This document shows, piece by piece, positions 52,664-62,198 of a stretch of DNA of 64,000 bases. Location: NCBI RefSeq assembly GCF_003019815.1, contig NZ_CP027773.1, positions 4,242,501 to 4,306,500 of the forward strand. The letters run 5' to 3'. The number at the start of each line of letters is the position of its first letter. Position 1 is the first letter of the stretch. The stretch is from Variovorax sp. PMC12. GTDB taxonomy: Bacteria > Pseudomonadota > Gammaproteobacteria > Burkholderiales > Burkholderiaceae_C. A model generated the notes under the pieces. It was not told the origin of the DNA. It ran no database searches and saw only the letters and a program-made list of their open reading frames with translations. The position numbers and the translations under genes were made by a program.

Positions 52664-53125
52664 ATGAACCCCACTTTGCGCCTCAACTGGTCCAAGCTCG
52701 CCCCGAAGTCCTTCGAGGCTTTTCTGTCGGTCAATGCCACGCTCGAGTCGAGCACGCTGGGCAAGGTGCTGATCGATCTCGTCTTCGCACGTGTCTCGCA
52801 GGTCAACGGCTGCGCCTACTGCCTCGACATGCACGTGCGCGACCTGCGCAAGCAGGGCGAGGAATGGCAGCGCATCAACAGCCTGCCGACATGGCGCGAG
52901 GTGAGCTTCTACAGCGACCGCGAGCGCGCCGCGCTGGCCTGGGCCGAGTCGCTCACGCGGCTGGCCGACCGCCATGACGAACGCGATGCCGAGTTCGCCG
53001 CGCTGAAGGCCAATTTCAACGACAAGGAAATCGCCGAACTCTCGGTGGCGATCGCGCAGATCAACAGCTGGAACCGCCTGGGCGTCGGCATGCGCCTGCC
53101 CGTCGCGGCCAAGGCGATCGCCTGA
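52664..53125 (+). CDS. Carboxymuconolactone decarboxylase/AhpD-like protein
   Basis: Protein of 153 residues. CAYCLDMHVRD gives the CxxC...H redox motif of AhpD-like proteins (C50, C53 and H57). The helical regions FEAFLSVNATLE and IAELSVAIAQINSWNRLGV are typical of the family. Such proteins act as thiol peroxidases or reductases. They are the commonest genomic partner and target of ECF41 sigma factors, as here. The ATG at 52664 follows GGAGAA; the longer upstream reading would include the promoter. Confidence 0.92.
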   Translation: MNPTLRLNWSKLAPKSFEAFLSVNATLESSTLGKVLIDLVFARVSQVNGCAYCLDMHVRDLRKQGEEWQRINSLPTWREVSFYSDRERAALAWAESLTRLADRHDERDAEFAALKANFNDKEIAELSVAIAQINSWNRLGVGMRLPVAAKAIA

Positions 53126-53129
53126 AGGC

Positions 53130-54356
53130 TCAGCGCCGCTCCACCACCATCGGCGAAATGCGCAGGCTGTCGCGCAACTGCGTGACGACCTCACTGGCCG
53201 CACTGCGCGACGGGAACGGCCCGGCCTGCAGCCGGTGCGTGCCCGCCTCGCTGAACACGCGCAGTTGCGGCGCCAGCGCAGGCACGCCGTGCGCGGCCTG
53301 GTTCAGCATGCTTTCGGCGCCGTCCCGCTCACGGAAGGCGCCGAGCTGCACCCAGAAGCCCTGCAGCGCGGTGGAGGGCGCCGGTGCGCCCGCGGGCAAC
53401 GGCGGCGGTGACGAAGGCGCGGCCTGCAGCGGCGCCAGGTCGGTCATCACGATGGCGGGGCGCGTCGGCGGAATGGATGGCGGCGACTGCGCCGATTCCG
53501 GCTCGGCCCCCGCCGGCGGCACGGTGGCGATCGGCGTCTGCGGCGCGACCGGCATCGTGGATGCGGGCGGCGGCAGGTCGTTGTAGCCGCTGTTGTTGCC
53601 CGCGGCGACGGGCGTCGTCCACTGGACGGGCACCGCCACGGGCTGCTGCGCATTCGACGCACGCGACAAGGACGAGGATGACGCCACGCGCACCGGAACG
53701 AACTGCGCAGCCGGTGCCGCGGGTGCAGCGGCAGGCGCCGCCGCCGCATAGGCCGTGCCCGAATCCCGCCGCCATGCGCCGGTGCGGATGTCCTCGTTGG
53801 TGATCCGCTCGATCTCCACCGGCGCCACGCCGCGCAGCAGGTCGAGCTTCAGCGCGGCGGTGTAGCTCAGGTCGATGACGCGGCCGTCGACGAAGGGGCC
53901 GCGGTCGTTCACACGCACGATCACCTCGCGGCCGTTGGCCGGGTTGCGCACGCGCACATAGCTCGGCAGCGGCAGCGTCTTGTGCGCGGCCGTCATGGCG
54001 TACATGTCGTAGGGCTCGCCGCTCGACGTCGACTGGGCGTGGAACTTGGTCCCGTACCAGGAGGCCAGCCCCGATTCGCGGAACGGCTGGTCGTCGGTGA
54101 TCGGCGCATAGCCGCGGCCCAGCACCGTGTAGGGCTTGGCGGTGCCGCCGCTGGTGCGGATGGGTTCGATGCGGGGCTCGGCGTCGGGCACGCGCGCCAG
54201 GTCGGGCGGAATATTGGTGCCGGGGCCGTCGCGGCCGCCGGTGGCGCCACCGCCGCCGGAGCGCGGGCCGCTCGCGCAACCCGCGAGGAAGACGGCGACG
54301 GCCACCGCGCAGGCGGCCATCGCGGTGCTCAGTGGGGTGCGGGTGCCGTCAGCCAA
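53130..54356 (-). CDS. rlpA: RlpA septal-ring lytic transglycosylase, lipoprotein with SPOR domain
   Basis: Protein of about 408 residues. A lipoprotein signal ends LAGC (Cys about 27). A double-psi beta-barrel follows (about 90-185; GLASWYGTKFHAQSTSSGE, DRGPFVDGRVIDLS), then a long proline/alanine-rich linker and a C-terminal SPOR domain (about 330-408; GFWVQLGAFRERDGAE, FPSRSAASEVVTQLRD). RlpA cleaves glycan strands lacking stem peptides at the division septum. The start is TTG overlapping the glnE stop by 8 nt; an ATG 12 codons later would give a very short, uncharged signal. Confidence 0.92.
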   Translation of the reverse strand: MADGTRTPLSTAMAACAVAVAVFLAGCASGPRSGGGGATGGRDGPGTNIPPDLARVPDAEPRIEPIRTSGGTAKPYTVLGRGYAPITDDQPFRESGLASWYGTKFHAQSTSSGEPYDMYAMTAAHKTLPLPSYVRVRNPANGREVIVRVNDRGPFVDGRVIDLSYTAALKLDLLRGVAPVEIERITNEDIRTGAWRRDSGTAYAAAAPAAAPAAPAAQFVPVRVASSSSLSRASNAQQPVAVPVQWTTPVAAGNNSGYNDLPPPASTMPVAPQTPIATVPPAGAEPESAQSPPSIPPTRPAIVMTDLAPLQAAPSSPPPLPAGAPAPSTALQGFWVQLGAFRERDGAESMLNQAAHGVPALAPQLRVFSEAGTHRLQAGPFPSRSAASEVVTQLRDSLRISPMVVERR

Positions 54357-57099
54357 ATACCGCCTTCCAGAGCGCCAGCATGGCGTCGCGCTCGGCGGCC
54401 AGTGCTGGCGGGGTGACTTGCGTCGGTTCTTCGTTCAGGCGCGCGCGATGCTGCACGCGGCGCAGCTCGCGGTAGGCCCGCGCCGCGCTGCGGCCCACGC
54501 CTTCGGGCAGCAGCCCGGCCAGTTCGGCGCGCAGCAGCAGCGCGATGTTGCCCACGTTGGGAATCAGCTCGGGATGCTCGCCCGAGGACGACAGCACCAG
54601 GAACTGCACCGCGAACTCGGCATCGACCATGCCGCCGGGGCTGTGCTTCACGTCGAAGCGGCCGGCCTTCACCGGCCGCGCGCCGCGCAGCTTTTCGCGC
54701 ATGGCGATGATCTCGGCCTTCAGCGCCTCGCGGTCGCGCGGCGACACCAGCACGGCCTCGCGCACCTGGTCGAAGCGCGCGCCCAGTTCGGCGCCGTGGT
54801 CGCTGCTGCCCAGCACGAATCGCGCGCGGGTCATGGCCTGGTGTTCCCAGGTCCAGGCGGTGTTGCTGCCGCGGCCGAGCTGGTACTTTTCGTAGGCCTC
54901 GAAGCTGGTGGTCAGCAGGCCGGAGTTGCCGTTGGGCCGCAGCGCGGTGTCGATCTCGAACAGGTCGCCCTCGCGCGTCTTCACCGTGAGCCAGTTGATG
55001 AGCTTGCGCACATAGGCCGCGTACACCTCGCCGGCCCGCTCGTCGTCATCGTCGTAGACGAACACGATGTCGAGGTCGCTGCCGTAGCCCAGCTCTTTGC
55101 CGCCCAGCTTGCCGTAGCCGATGATCGCGAACTGCGGCTCCTCGCGGTGGCGGTTGCGCACGTGCGGCCAGCACCAGCGGGCGGTCACGCGCAGCGTGGT
55201 GTCGGCCAGGGCGCTCAGGTCGTCGGCCACCTGCTCGACGGTGATGCGGCCGTCCACGTCGCGTGCCAGCGTGCGGAACACTTCGGCATGGTGGGCGTGG
55301 CGCAGCAGGTTCAGCAGGCGTTCCTCGTCGGCTTCGCCGGTGCGGGTGAGCGAGGCGTGGCGCGCCTCCAGTTCGCGCTCGAACTCGGCGGCCACGAAGC
55401 GGCCGGAGAGCATCTCGTCGCTCGCCAGTTCGTCGATCACGCCGGGATGCTGCATCAGGTAGCGCGCGGGCCATCTGGCCGCGCCCAGCAGGCGCAGCAG
55501 GCGTTCCTGCACGGCGGGCCGTTCGACCAGCAATGCGAGATAGCTCTCGCGGCGCATCAGCGGCTCGATCCAGTCGGCCCAGCGCATGGCGGCGTCGACG
55601 TGGCGCGGCGTCTGCCCCGGTCCGTCGCCGTCGGCCTCCTTGAGCCACACGCCGGTGCGCTGCACCAGCTGGCGCAGCCGCACGCGGGTTTCCTCGCGCA
55701 GGGCCAGCACGCGGGGCTGCTCGCACCAGTCGCGGATGCGTTCTGCAAAGACCTGCGGCAGGTCGCCGAGCAGGTCGGCCAGCTCGGCGGGGGCGGCGGC
55801 CTTCTTGCCGCTGCACTTGCCGTTGCAGGGCTTCTCGCCGCCGAGCAGCTTGTCGAACTCCTGCGCGACGAACTCGCGGTGGGTGTCGAGCTGCGCGAGG
55901 AAGGGGCAGCAATCGGCATAGCCCATGGTCTGGGCGATCCAGCGCAGGTCGTCGTCGGCCACCGGCAGCACGTGGGTCTGCTGGTCGTCGAGGTACTGGA
56001 TGCGGTGCTCCACGCGGCGCAGGAACTCGTAGGCCGCGGCCAGCGCATCGGCGGTTTCCTGCGGCATCAGGTTGGCGCGCGCCAGGCGCTGCAGCGCATC
56101 GAGCGTGGGGCGCGTGCGCAACTCGGGGAACTGGCCGCCGCGCACCACCTGCAGCAGCTGCACGGTGAATTCGATCTCGCGGATGCCGCCGCGCGACAGC
56201 TTCACGTCGTTGGCGCGCTCGGGCCGGCCGGCGCTGCGGCGCGCCGACTGCTCGCGGATCTGACGGTGCAGCACGCGCAGCGAATCGAACACGCTGTAGT
56301 CGAGGTAGCGGCGGAACACGAATGGCAGCACCGCGCCGCGCAGCGACTGGGCCTGGCCTGCCTGCACCACGTCGCGCGGGGCCACCACGCGGCTCTTCAT
56401 CCAGGCGAAGCGCTCCCACTCGCGGCCCTGCACCTGGAAATACTCTTCCAGCGCGTCGAGCGAGACCACGCTCGGGCCCGAATTGCCGTTGGGACGCAGC
56501 GCCAGGTCGACGCGGAACACGAAGCCGTGCTCGGTGGTGTCGCCCACCAGCGCATAGATGCGCTTCACGGCACGCGCGAAGTACTCCTGGTTGGACAGCC
56601 GGCCGCGCCCTTCGGCGTCGCCCCGGGTGTCGCCGTCCAGGTCGTAGAGGTAGATGAGGTCGATGTCGCTCGACACGTTGAGCTCGCGCGCGCCGAGCTT
56701 GCCCATGCCGACGATCCACAGCTGCGCGCGCTGGCCGTCGGGGCCCAGCGGCGCGCCGTGCACGGCGTCGAGTTCGTGGCAGGCGTCCCGGCAGGCGATG
56801 TCGAGCGCCAGCTCAGCCAGCTCGGTGACCGCGGTGGTCACCACGGCCAGCGGCGCCTGCGCGTCGCAATCAAGAGTTACAAGCCGCTCCATCACGAGCT
56901 GCCGCACAATCCTCAGGGCATCGCCGACGCTGTCCCCACGCAGGCGCAATGCCTCGTAAGCCACCGTCATCGACTCGCGCCGCGGCGCGCCAGGGGGAAG
57001 CAATGAAAGCTCGGCCGCATACCTGCGACGCAGGCGCTGCACGAAGCGCGAGTAGGAGGAGAACGCTGTTTGCGTCGAAGTGGCTGGCAACTGGTTCAC
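54349..57099 (-). CDS. glnE: Bifunctional glutamine synthetase adenylyltransferase/deadenylase
   Basis: Protein of about 916 residues. It has two nucleotidyltransferase domains: GMGKLGARELNVSSDIDL near residue 130 (deadenylylation half) and GYGKLGGKELGYGSDLDI near residue 660 (adenylylation half). It tunes glutamine synthetase by AMP attachment in answer to nitrogen status. E. coli GlnE has 946 residues. A GTG at 57099 is chosen; an ATG at 57144 is also possible but would leave only 25 nt to the divergent yhdP. An insertion GEKPCNGKCSGKK in the middle is cysteine/lysine-rich. Confidence 0.92.
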   Translation of the reverse strand: MNQLPATSTQTAFSSYSRFVQRLRRRYAAELSLLPPGAPRRESMTVAYEALRLRGDSVGDALRIVRQLVMERLVTLDCDAQAPLAVVTTAVTELAELALDIACRDACHELDAVHGAPLGPDGQRAQLWIVGMGKLGARELNVSSDIDLIYLYDLDGDTRGDAEGRGRLSNQEYFARAVKRIYALVGDTTEHGFVFRVDLALRPNGNSGPSVVSLDALEEYFQVQGREWERFAWMKSRVVAPRDVVQAGQAQSLRGAVLPFVFRRYLDYSVFDSLRVLHRQIREQSARRSAGRPERANDVKLSRGGIREIEFTVQLLQVVRGGQFPELRTRPTLDALQRLARANLMPQETADALAAAYEFLRRVEHRIQYLDDQQTHVLPVADDDLRWIAQTMGYADCCPFLAQLDTHREFVAQEFDKLLGGEKPCNGKCSGKKAAAPAELADLLGDLPQVFAERIRDWCEQPRVLALREETRVRLRQLVQRTGVWLKEADGDGPGQTPRHVDAAMRWADWIEPLMRRESYLALLVERPAVQERLLRLLGAARWPARYLMQHPGVIDELASDEMLSGRFVAAEFERELEARHASLTRTGEADEERLLNLLRHAHHAEVFRTLARDVDGRITVEQVADDLSALADTTLRVTARWCWPHVRNRHREEPQFAIIGYGKLGGKELGYGSDLDIVFVYDDDDERAGEVYAAYVRKLINWLTVKTREGDLFEIDTALRPNGNSGLLTTSFEAYEKYQLGRGSNTAWTWEHQAMTRARFVLGSSDHGAELGARFDQVREAVLVSPRDREALKAEIIAMREKLRGARPVKAGRFDVKHSPGGMVDAEFAVQFLVLSSSGEHPELIPNVGNIALLLRAELAGLLPEGVGRSAARAYRELRRVQHRARLNEEPTQVTPPALAAERDAMLALWKAVFG

Positions 57100-57169
57100 A
57101 CTGATGCTGGTTTCCGTGGAACCCCTCTGAATGCTGGCGGTCATAATTCCCGACACAGCGCGATCCTCA

Positions 57170-60100
57170 ATGAACGACACGGCGTCTACCCCTTCACGTC
57201 TGCTCAAAATAACCGCTGTGACGGCGCGCTGGCTGCTGGGTCTGTTGATCGCTGCATGGCTTCTGCTGGCGCTGTCAGTCGTTGTCCTACACGCGTGGAT
57301 TGTGCCGCGAATCGGCGATTTTCGCGGGGCTCTGGAAGCACAGGCTAGCAAGGCCATCGGCGTGCCGGTCCGCATCGGATCGATCACCGCCCGCTCCGAA
57401 GGGCTTTTCCCGGCCTTCGAACTGCGCGACGTGGTGCTGCAGGATGCCGACAGGCGCGAGGCCCTTCGCCTCGTGCGCGTGGTGGCCAGCGTGTCGCCGC
57501 GCTCGCTGTGGCGCCTCAATTTCGAGCAGCTCTACATCGAGGGTCCGCAGCTCGACGTGCGCCGCGACACTCAGGGAAAACTCCATGTGGCTGGTTTGCA
57601 CATGGAGACCGACACCACCGGAGAGACCCGCGGCGCCGATTGGTTTTTCGCGCAGCGCGAGCTGGTCATCGAAGGCGGCACGGTGCGCTGGACCGACGAG
57701 CAGCGCAAGGCCGAACCGCTCCTGCTGACCGACGTGCGCTTCGTCGCGCGCAACACCGGCCTGCGCCACGGCGTGCGGCTCGACGCCACGCCGCCGGCCG
57801 GCTGGGGCGAGCGCTTCACGCTGCGCGGCCAGTTCCGCCAGCCGCTGCTGTCCATGCGCAGCGGCCACTGGCAGACCTGGGACGGCCAGCTCTATGCCGA
57901 CCTGCCCTACATCGACGTGACCCGCCTCGGGCAGTACGTGTCGCTCGACGCCCGCATCCGCGAAGGCAACGGCGCGCTGCGCGTGTGGGCCGACGTGGAC
58001 GACGGCCAGATCGTCGGCGGCGCGGCCGACCTGGGGCTCGACAAGGTCGACGTGTCGCTCGACAAGGGGCTGCAGCCGCTGGTGCTTCGCGGCGTCACCG
58101 GCCGGCTGTCCGGCCGGCTCACCGCGGACACGCTCGAGTTCTCGACCACCGCGCTGCAGTTCGGCACCAGCGACGGCCTGCGCTGGCCCGGCGGCAACCT
58201 GTGGCTGCAGCACACGCCCGCCAGGGGCCGCACGCCCGAGCACGGCGCGCTGCGCGCCGACCGGCTCGACCTCGCGGCACTGGCGCTCATTGCCGACCGG
58301 CTGCCGCTGGGCGAGGCCTCGCACCGCCTGCTCGAGGCCTATGCGCCGCGCGGGCTGGTCGAGCACATCGACTTCAACTGGCAGGGCACCCTGGGCGCGC
58401 CCGACCGCTACCAGGCCAAGGGCCGCGTGAGCGGCTTGCGCGTGGCCTCGCAACCCGGCACGCCGCAGCCGGCCGCCGCCGCGGCAACGGCTCCGTCCAC
58501 CACCACGGCCACGGCCAATGCCGCGGCTGCTGCGCCGAAGGTCCATGCCGGCACCCCCGGCCTGAGCGGCGCCACGGTCGACTTCGACGCCACCCACGCC
58601 GGCGGCACCGCCACGCTGGCCATCGCGCAGGGCACGCTCGAATTCCCCGGTGTATTCGAGGACCCCGTCATTCCGATCGACCGGCTCTCGACGCAGTTGC
58701 AATGGAAGCTCGACAACGGCAATGCGCAGCTCCAGGTCTCCAGGCTGCGCTTCGCCAACGTCGACGCGGAAGGCGACGCCGAGGCCAGCTGGCGCACCAG
58801 CGACCCCGCCACCTCCAGCAGCAAGGGCCGCTACCCCGGCGTGCTCGACCTGCAGGGCAAGCTGACCCGTGCCGACGGCACGCGCGTGTTCCGCTACCTG
58901 CCGCTCGACATCCCCCAGCACACGCGCGACTACGTGCGCGAAGCCGTCACCAAGGGCACCGCGAGCAGCGTCGATTTCCGCGTGCGCGGCGACCTGCACG
59001 ACATGCCCTTCCTGGACCCGAAGCAGGGCGACTTCCGCATCGCGGCCAAGGTGGCGGACGTCGACTACGCCTATTCGCCGCCCCACGTGCCGGCCACCGC
59101 GCCGCGCAACGGCAAGCCGCCGGCCGTGTGGCCGCCGCTCACCGCGCTGTCGGGCGAACTGGTGTTCGAGCGCGACAGCATGCTGGTGCGCAACGCGCGC
59201 GGCCGCCTGGCCGGCGCCGCCGGTGTCGAGGTGACCAGGGCCGAGGCGCAGATCCCGGAGCTGTCGCACCATGCGCCGCAACTGCGCGTCGATGCCCAGG
59301 CCAAGGGGCCGCTGGCCGAGGTGCTGCGCGTCGGCGCGCCGCTGGCCGGCACCGAGACGGGGGGTGTCGGCGAGGTCATGCAGCGCGCGCGCGCCACCGG
59401 TTCGGCCGACTACAAGCTGCATCTCGAACTGCCGCTCGCCGCCATGGACAACGCCAAGGTGCAGGCCAGCGTGACGCTGGCCGACAACGAGCTGCAGATC
59501 GTGCCCGAGGCCCCCTCGTTCTCCCAGACACGCGGCACGCTCAACTTCACCGAAACCGGCTTCTCGCTGGCCGGCGTGCAGGCCAGGCTGCTGGGCGGAG
59601 ACATCCGCATCGAAGGCCGCGGGCGTTTCTCCGGCCCCAACCGGGAGGTCGCGCTGAAGGCACAGGGCACCGCCACGGCCGACGGCCTGCGCGGCACGCG
59701 CGAGGTCGACTGGCTCGCCCGCCTCGCGAAGAACGCGAGCGGCAGCACGCCGTTCTCAGCCACCTTCTCGATGCGCGACGGCACGCCCGAGTTCTCGCTT
59801 GCCAGCAGCCTGCAGGGCCTGGCGCTGCAATTGCCGCCGCCGCTCACGAAGTCCGCCGAGGAGCAGATGCCGCTGCGCGTCGAGAAGAAAGTGCTGGCGC
59901 GCGACAGCCGCCAGGGCGTCGCCACGCAAGACCAGCTCTCGTTCGAACTCGGCCGGGTCGGCTCGGCGCAATACGTGCGCGAGCTGGTGGGCGGCGAGGC
60001 GCGCGTGACGCGCGGCAGCATCGGCGTGGGCCTGGCGCCCGGCGAAACCGCCAGCCTGCCCGACAAGGGCGTGTTCGCGAACATCAACGTCGGCAAGCTC

Positions 60101-61384
60101 GACATGGGCGCGTGGCAGTCGCTGGTGGGCGATGCCGCTGCAAGCACGGGCACGGGCACGGCCACGGCCACGGGCACGGAAGCCGCCGAGCGGTCCGACG
60201 ACACCTCCCTGCTCGCCTACCTGCCCACGCGCATCGCGGTGCGCGCGCAGCAGCTGGGCGTTGCCGGGCGCACGCTGCACGACGTGGTGCTCGGCGGCAC
60301 GCGCGACGGCGCCCTCTGGCGCGCCAACATCGACGCCGCCGAGCTCAGCGGCTACGCCGAATACAGCCATACGCAGGCCGGCCGCCTCTATGCACGGCTC
60401 GCGCGCCTGAAGATCGCGCCGTCCGAGGCCACGCAGGTAGAGACCCTGCTCGACGAACAGCCCGGCACCCTGCCCGCCCTGGACATCGTGGTGGACGACT
60501 TCGAGCTGCTCGGCAAGCGCCTGGGCCGGGCCGAGATCGATGCCGTCAACCGCGGCGGCGCCGGCCGCGAATGGGCGCTCAACAAGCTGGCCTTCAGCAC
60601 GCCCGACGCCAACTTCTCGGCCAAGGGCAGCTGGGCCGCGATTCCCGGTGCCGCGGCCGGCCAGCGCCGCACCGCCATGAGCTTCAAGCTGGAGATCGTC
60701 GACGCCGGCGAGCTGCTGACGCGCTTCGGCATGCCCGGCGTGCTGCGGCGCGGGCGCGGGCGGCTCGAAGGCGACGTCAACTGGCGCGGTTCGCCGTTCT
60801 CGCTCGACTACCCGAGCCTGGGCGGGCAGCTGCAGGTCGACGTCGAGCAGGGCCAGTTCCTCAAGGCCGACCCCGGCCTGGCCAAGCTGCTCGGCGTGCT
60901 GAGCCTGCAGGCGCTGCCGAGGCGGCTCACGCTCGATTTCCGCGACGTGTTCAGCCAGGGCTTCGCCTTCGACTTCATCCGCGGCGACGCCAAGATCAGC
61001 AAGGGCATCGCCAGCACCAACAACCTGCAGATGAAGGGCGTGAACGCCGCCGTGCTGATGGACGGCTCGGCCGACATCGTGCGCGAGACGCAGAACCTGC
61101 GCGTGGTGGTGGTGCCCGAGATCAACGCCGGCACCGCCGCGCTGGTGGCCACCGCCATCAATCCGGCCGTCGGGCTCGGCACCTTCCTGGCGCAGTGGGT
61201 ACTGAGCAAGCCGCTCTCGGCCGCGGCCACGCAGGAGTTCCATATCGAAGGCACCTGGGCCGACCCCAAAATAGCGAAGGTGCCGCGCTCGCTGCAGCTG
61301 CTGCCCCAGGGCATTCCCAACATGCCGGGGCTGCCCAGCACGCCCACCGCGGACGACGGCAAGAAAACGGAGACCACGCAATGA
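57170..61384 (+). CDS. YhdP family AsmA-like membrane protein
   Basis: Protein of 1404 residues. One transmembrane helix lies near residues 18-42, followed by a very long, beta-rich periplasmic region typical of YhdP/AsmA/TamB bridge proteins, and a C-terminal DUF3971-type part with GDAKISKGIASTNNLQMKGVNA and FHIEGTWADPKI. In E. coli, YhdP moves phospholipids toward the outer membrane. A low-complexity Thr/Ala/Gly stretch (GTGTATATGT) near residue 1000 is a likely flexible loop. The ATG at 57170 is used. The amidase gene overlaps the stop as ATGA. Confidence 0.9.
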   Translation: MNDTASTPSRLLKITAVTARWLLGLLIAAWLLLALSVVVLHAWIVPRIGDFRGALEAQASKAIGVPVRIGSITARSEGLFPAFELRDVVLQDADRREALRLVRVVASVSPRSLWRLNFEQLYIEGPQLDVRRDTQGKLHVAGLHMETDTTGETRGADWFFAQRELVIEGGTVRWTDEQRKAEPLLLTDVRFVARNTGLRHGVRLDATPPAGWGERFTLRGQFRQPLLSMRSGHWQTWDGQLYADLPYIDVTRLGQYVSLDARIREGNGALRVWADVDDGQIVGGAADLGLDKVDVSLDKGLQPLVLRGVTGRLSGRLTADTLEFSTTALQFGTSDGLRWPGGNLWLQHTPARGRTPEHGALRADRLDLAALALIADRLPLGEASHRLLEAYAPRGLVEHIDFNWQGTLGAPDRYQAKGRVSGLRVASQPGTPQPAAAAATAPSTTTATANAAAAAPKVHAGTPGLSGATVDFDATHAGGTATLAIAQGTLEFPGVFEDPVIPIDRLSTQLQWKLDNGNAQLQVSRLRFANVDAEGDAEASWRTSDPATSSSKGRYPGVLDLQGKLTRADGTRVFRYLPLDIPQHTRDYVREAVTKGTASSVDFRVRGDLHDMPFLDPKQGDFRIAAKVADVDYAYSPPHVPATAPRNGKPPAVWPPLTALSGELVFERDSMLVRNARGRLAGAAGVEVTRAEAQIPELSHHAPQLRVDAQAKGPLAEVLRVGAPLAGTETGGVGEVMQRARATGSADYKLHLELPLAAMDNAKVQASVTLADNELQIVPEAPSFSQTRGTLNFTETGFSLAGVQARLLGGDIRIEGRGRFSGPNREVALKAQGTATADGLRGTREVDWLARLAKNASGSTPFSATFSMRDGTPEFSLASSLQGLALQLPPPLTKSAEEQMPLRVEKKVLARDSRQGVATQDQLSFELGRVGSAQYVRELVGGEARVTRGSIGVGLAPGETASLPDKGVFANINVGKLDMGAWQSLVGDAAASTGTGTATATGTEAAERSDDTSLLAYLPTRIAVRAQQLGVAGRTLHDVVLGGTRDGALWRANIDAAELSGYAEYSHTQAGRLYARLARLKIAPSEATQVETLLDEQPGTLPALDIVVDDFELLGKRLGRAEIDAVNRGGAGREWALNKLAFSTPDANFSAKGSWAAIPGAAAGQRRTAMSFKLEIVDAGELLTRFGMPGVLRRGRGRLEGDVNWRGSPFSLDYPSLGGQLQVDVEQGQFLKADPGLAKLLGVLSLQALPRRLTLDFRDVFSQGFAFDFIRGDAKISKGIASTNNLQMKGVNAAVLMDGSADIVRETQNLRVVVVPEINAGTAALVATAINPAVGLGTFLAQWVLSKPLSAAATQEFHIEGTWADPKIAKVPRSLQLLPQGIPNMPGLPSTPTADDGKKTETTQ

Positions 61385-62196
61385 AAGTCGCAGCCATCCA
61401 GATGGTGTCGGCCATCGCGCGCGAGGCCAACCTCGCGCGCGCCCACGACCTGCTCGCCCGGGCCGCCGAAGCCGGCGCCGAGCTCGCGGTGCTGCCCGAG
61501 TATTTCTGCATGATGGGCGCGCGCGACACCGACAAGCTCGGCCTGCGCGAGACCGCCGGCGCGGGCACGGTGCAGGGCTTCCTGGCCGACGCGGCGCGCG
61601 AGTTCGGCCTGTGGATCGTCGGCGGCACGCTGCCCATCGAGAGCACCGACGCCGAGCACGTGTTCAACAGCTCGCTCGCCTTCTCGCCCGAAGGCCGCTG
61701 CGTGGCGCGCTACGACAAGATCCATCTCTTCTTCTTCGACAACGGCACCGAGCGCTACGACGAGCGCCGCGTCATCGCGCCCGGCGCCGAGCCCGTGGTG
61801 TTCGACCTGCCCTCGCGCGACGGCCACGGCTGGCGCGTGGGCATGAGCGTCTGCTACGACCTGCGCTTTCCCGAGCTGTACCGCGCGCTGGCAAAGCAGG
61901 GCGCCGACCTGCTGCTGGTGCCCAGCGCCTTCACGCGCACCACCGGCGCGGCGCACTGGGAGGTGCTGCTGCGCGCCCGCGCCATCGAGAACCTCGCCTG
62001 GGTGGTCGCGCCCGCGCAGGGCGGCACGCACGAGAACGGCCGCCAGACCTGGGGTCAGTCGCTGGTCGTCGACCCCTGGGGCACGGTGGTGGCGCAACAG
62101 GCCACCGAAGAAGGCGTGGTGCTGTTCGACATCGACGCCGGGCAGGTCGCGCGCATGCGCATGCAGCTGCCCGTGCTTTCGCACAGCGTCCTGTAG
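61381..62196 (+). CDS. Carbon-nitrogen hydrolase, Nit1-type (deaminated glutathione amidase-like)
   Basis: Protein of 271 residues with the nitrilase catalytic triad: Glu40 in LPEYFCM, Lys113 in YDKIHLF and Cys158 in SVCYDLRFPELYR. The KIHLF and CYDLRFPE contexts match Nit1, which repairs deaminated glutathione. It is translationally coupled to yhdP by a 4-nt overlap, a common pairing in betaproteobacteria without a clear functional link. The sensor kinase starts 2 nt after its stop. Confidence 0.9.
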   Translation: MKVAAIQMVSAIAREANLARAHDLLARAAEAGAELAVLPEYFCMMGARDTDKLGLRETAGAGTVQGFLADAAREFGLWIVGGTLPIESTDAEHVFNSSLAFSPEGRCVARYDKIHLFFFDNGTERYDERRVIAPGAEPVVFDLPSRDGHGWRVGMSVCYDLRFPELYRALAKQGADLLLVPSAFTRTTGAAHWEVLLRARAIENLAWVVAPAQGGTHENGRQTWGQSLVVDPWGTVVAQQATEEGVVLFDIDAGQVARMRMQLPVLSHSVL

Positions 62197-62198
62197 CA

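Noticed and set aside
57287..59422. A 711-codon open frame antisense to yhdP, and other long antisense frames there
   Set aside because: Same low-complexity composition and no recognisable domain; the sense strand encodes a clear YhdP protein.
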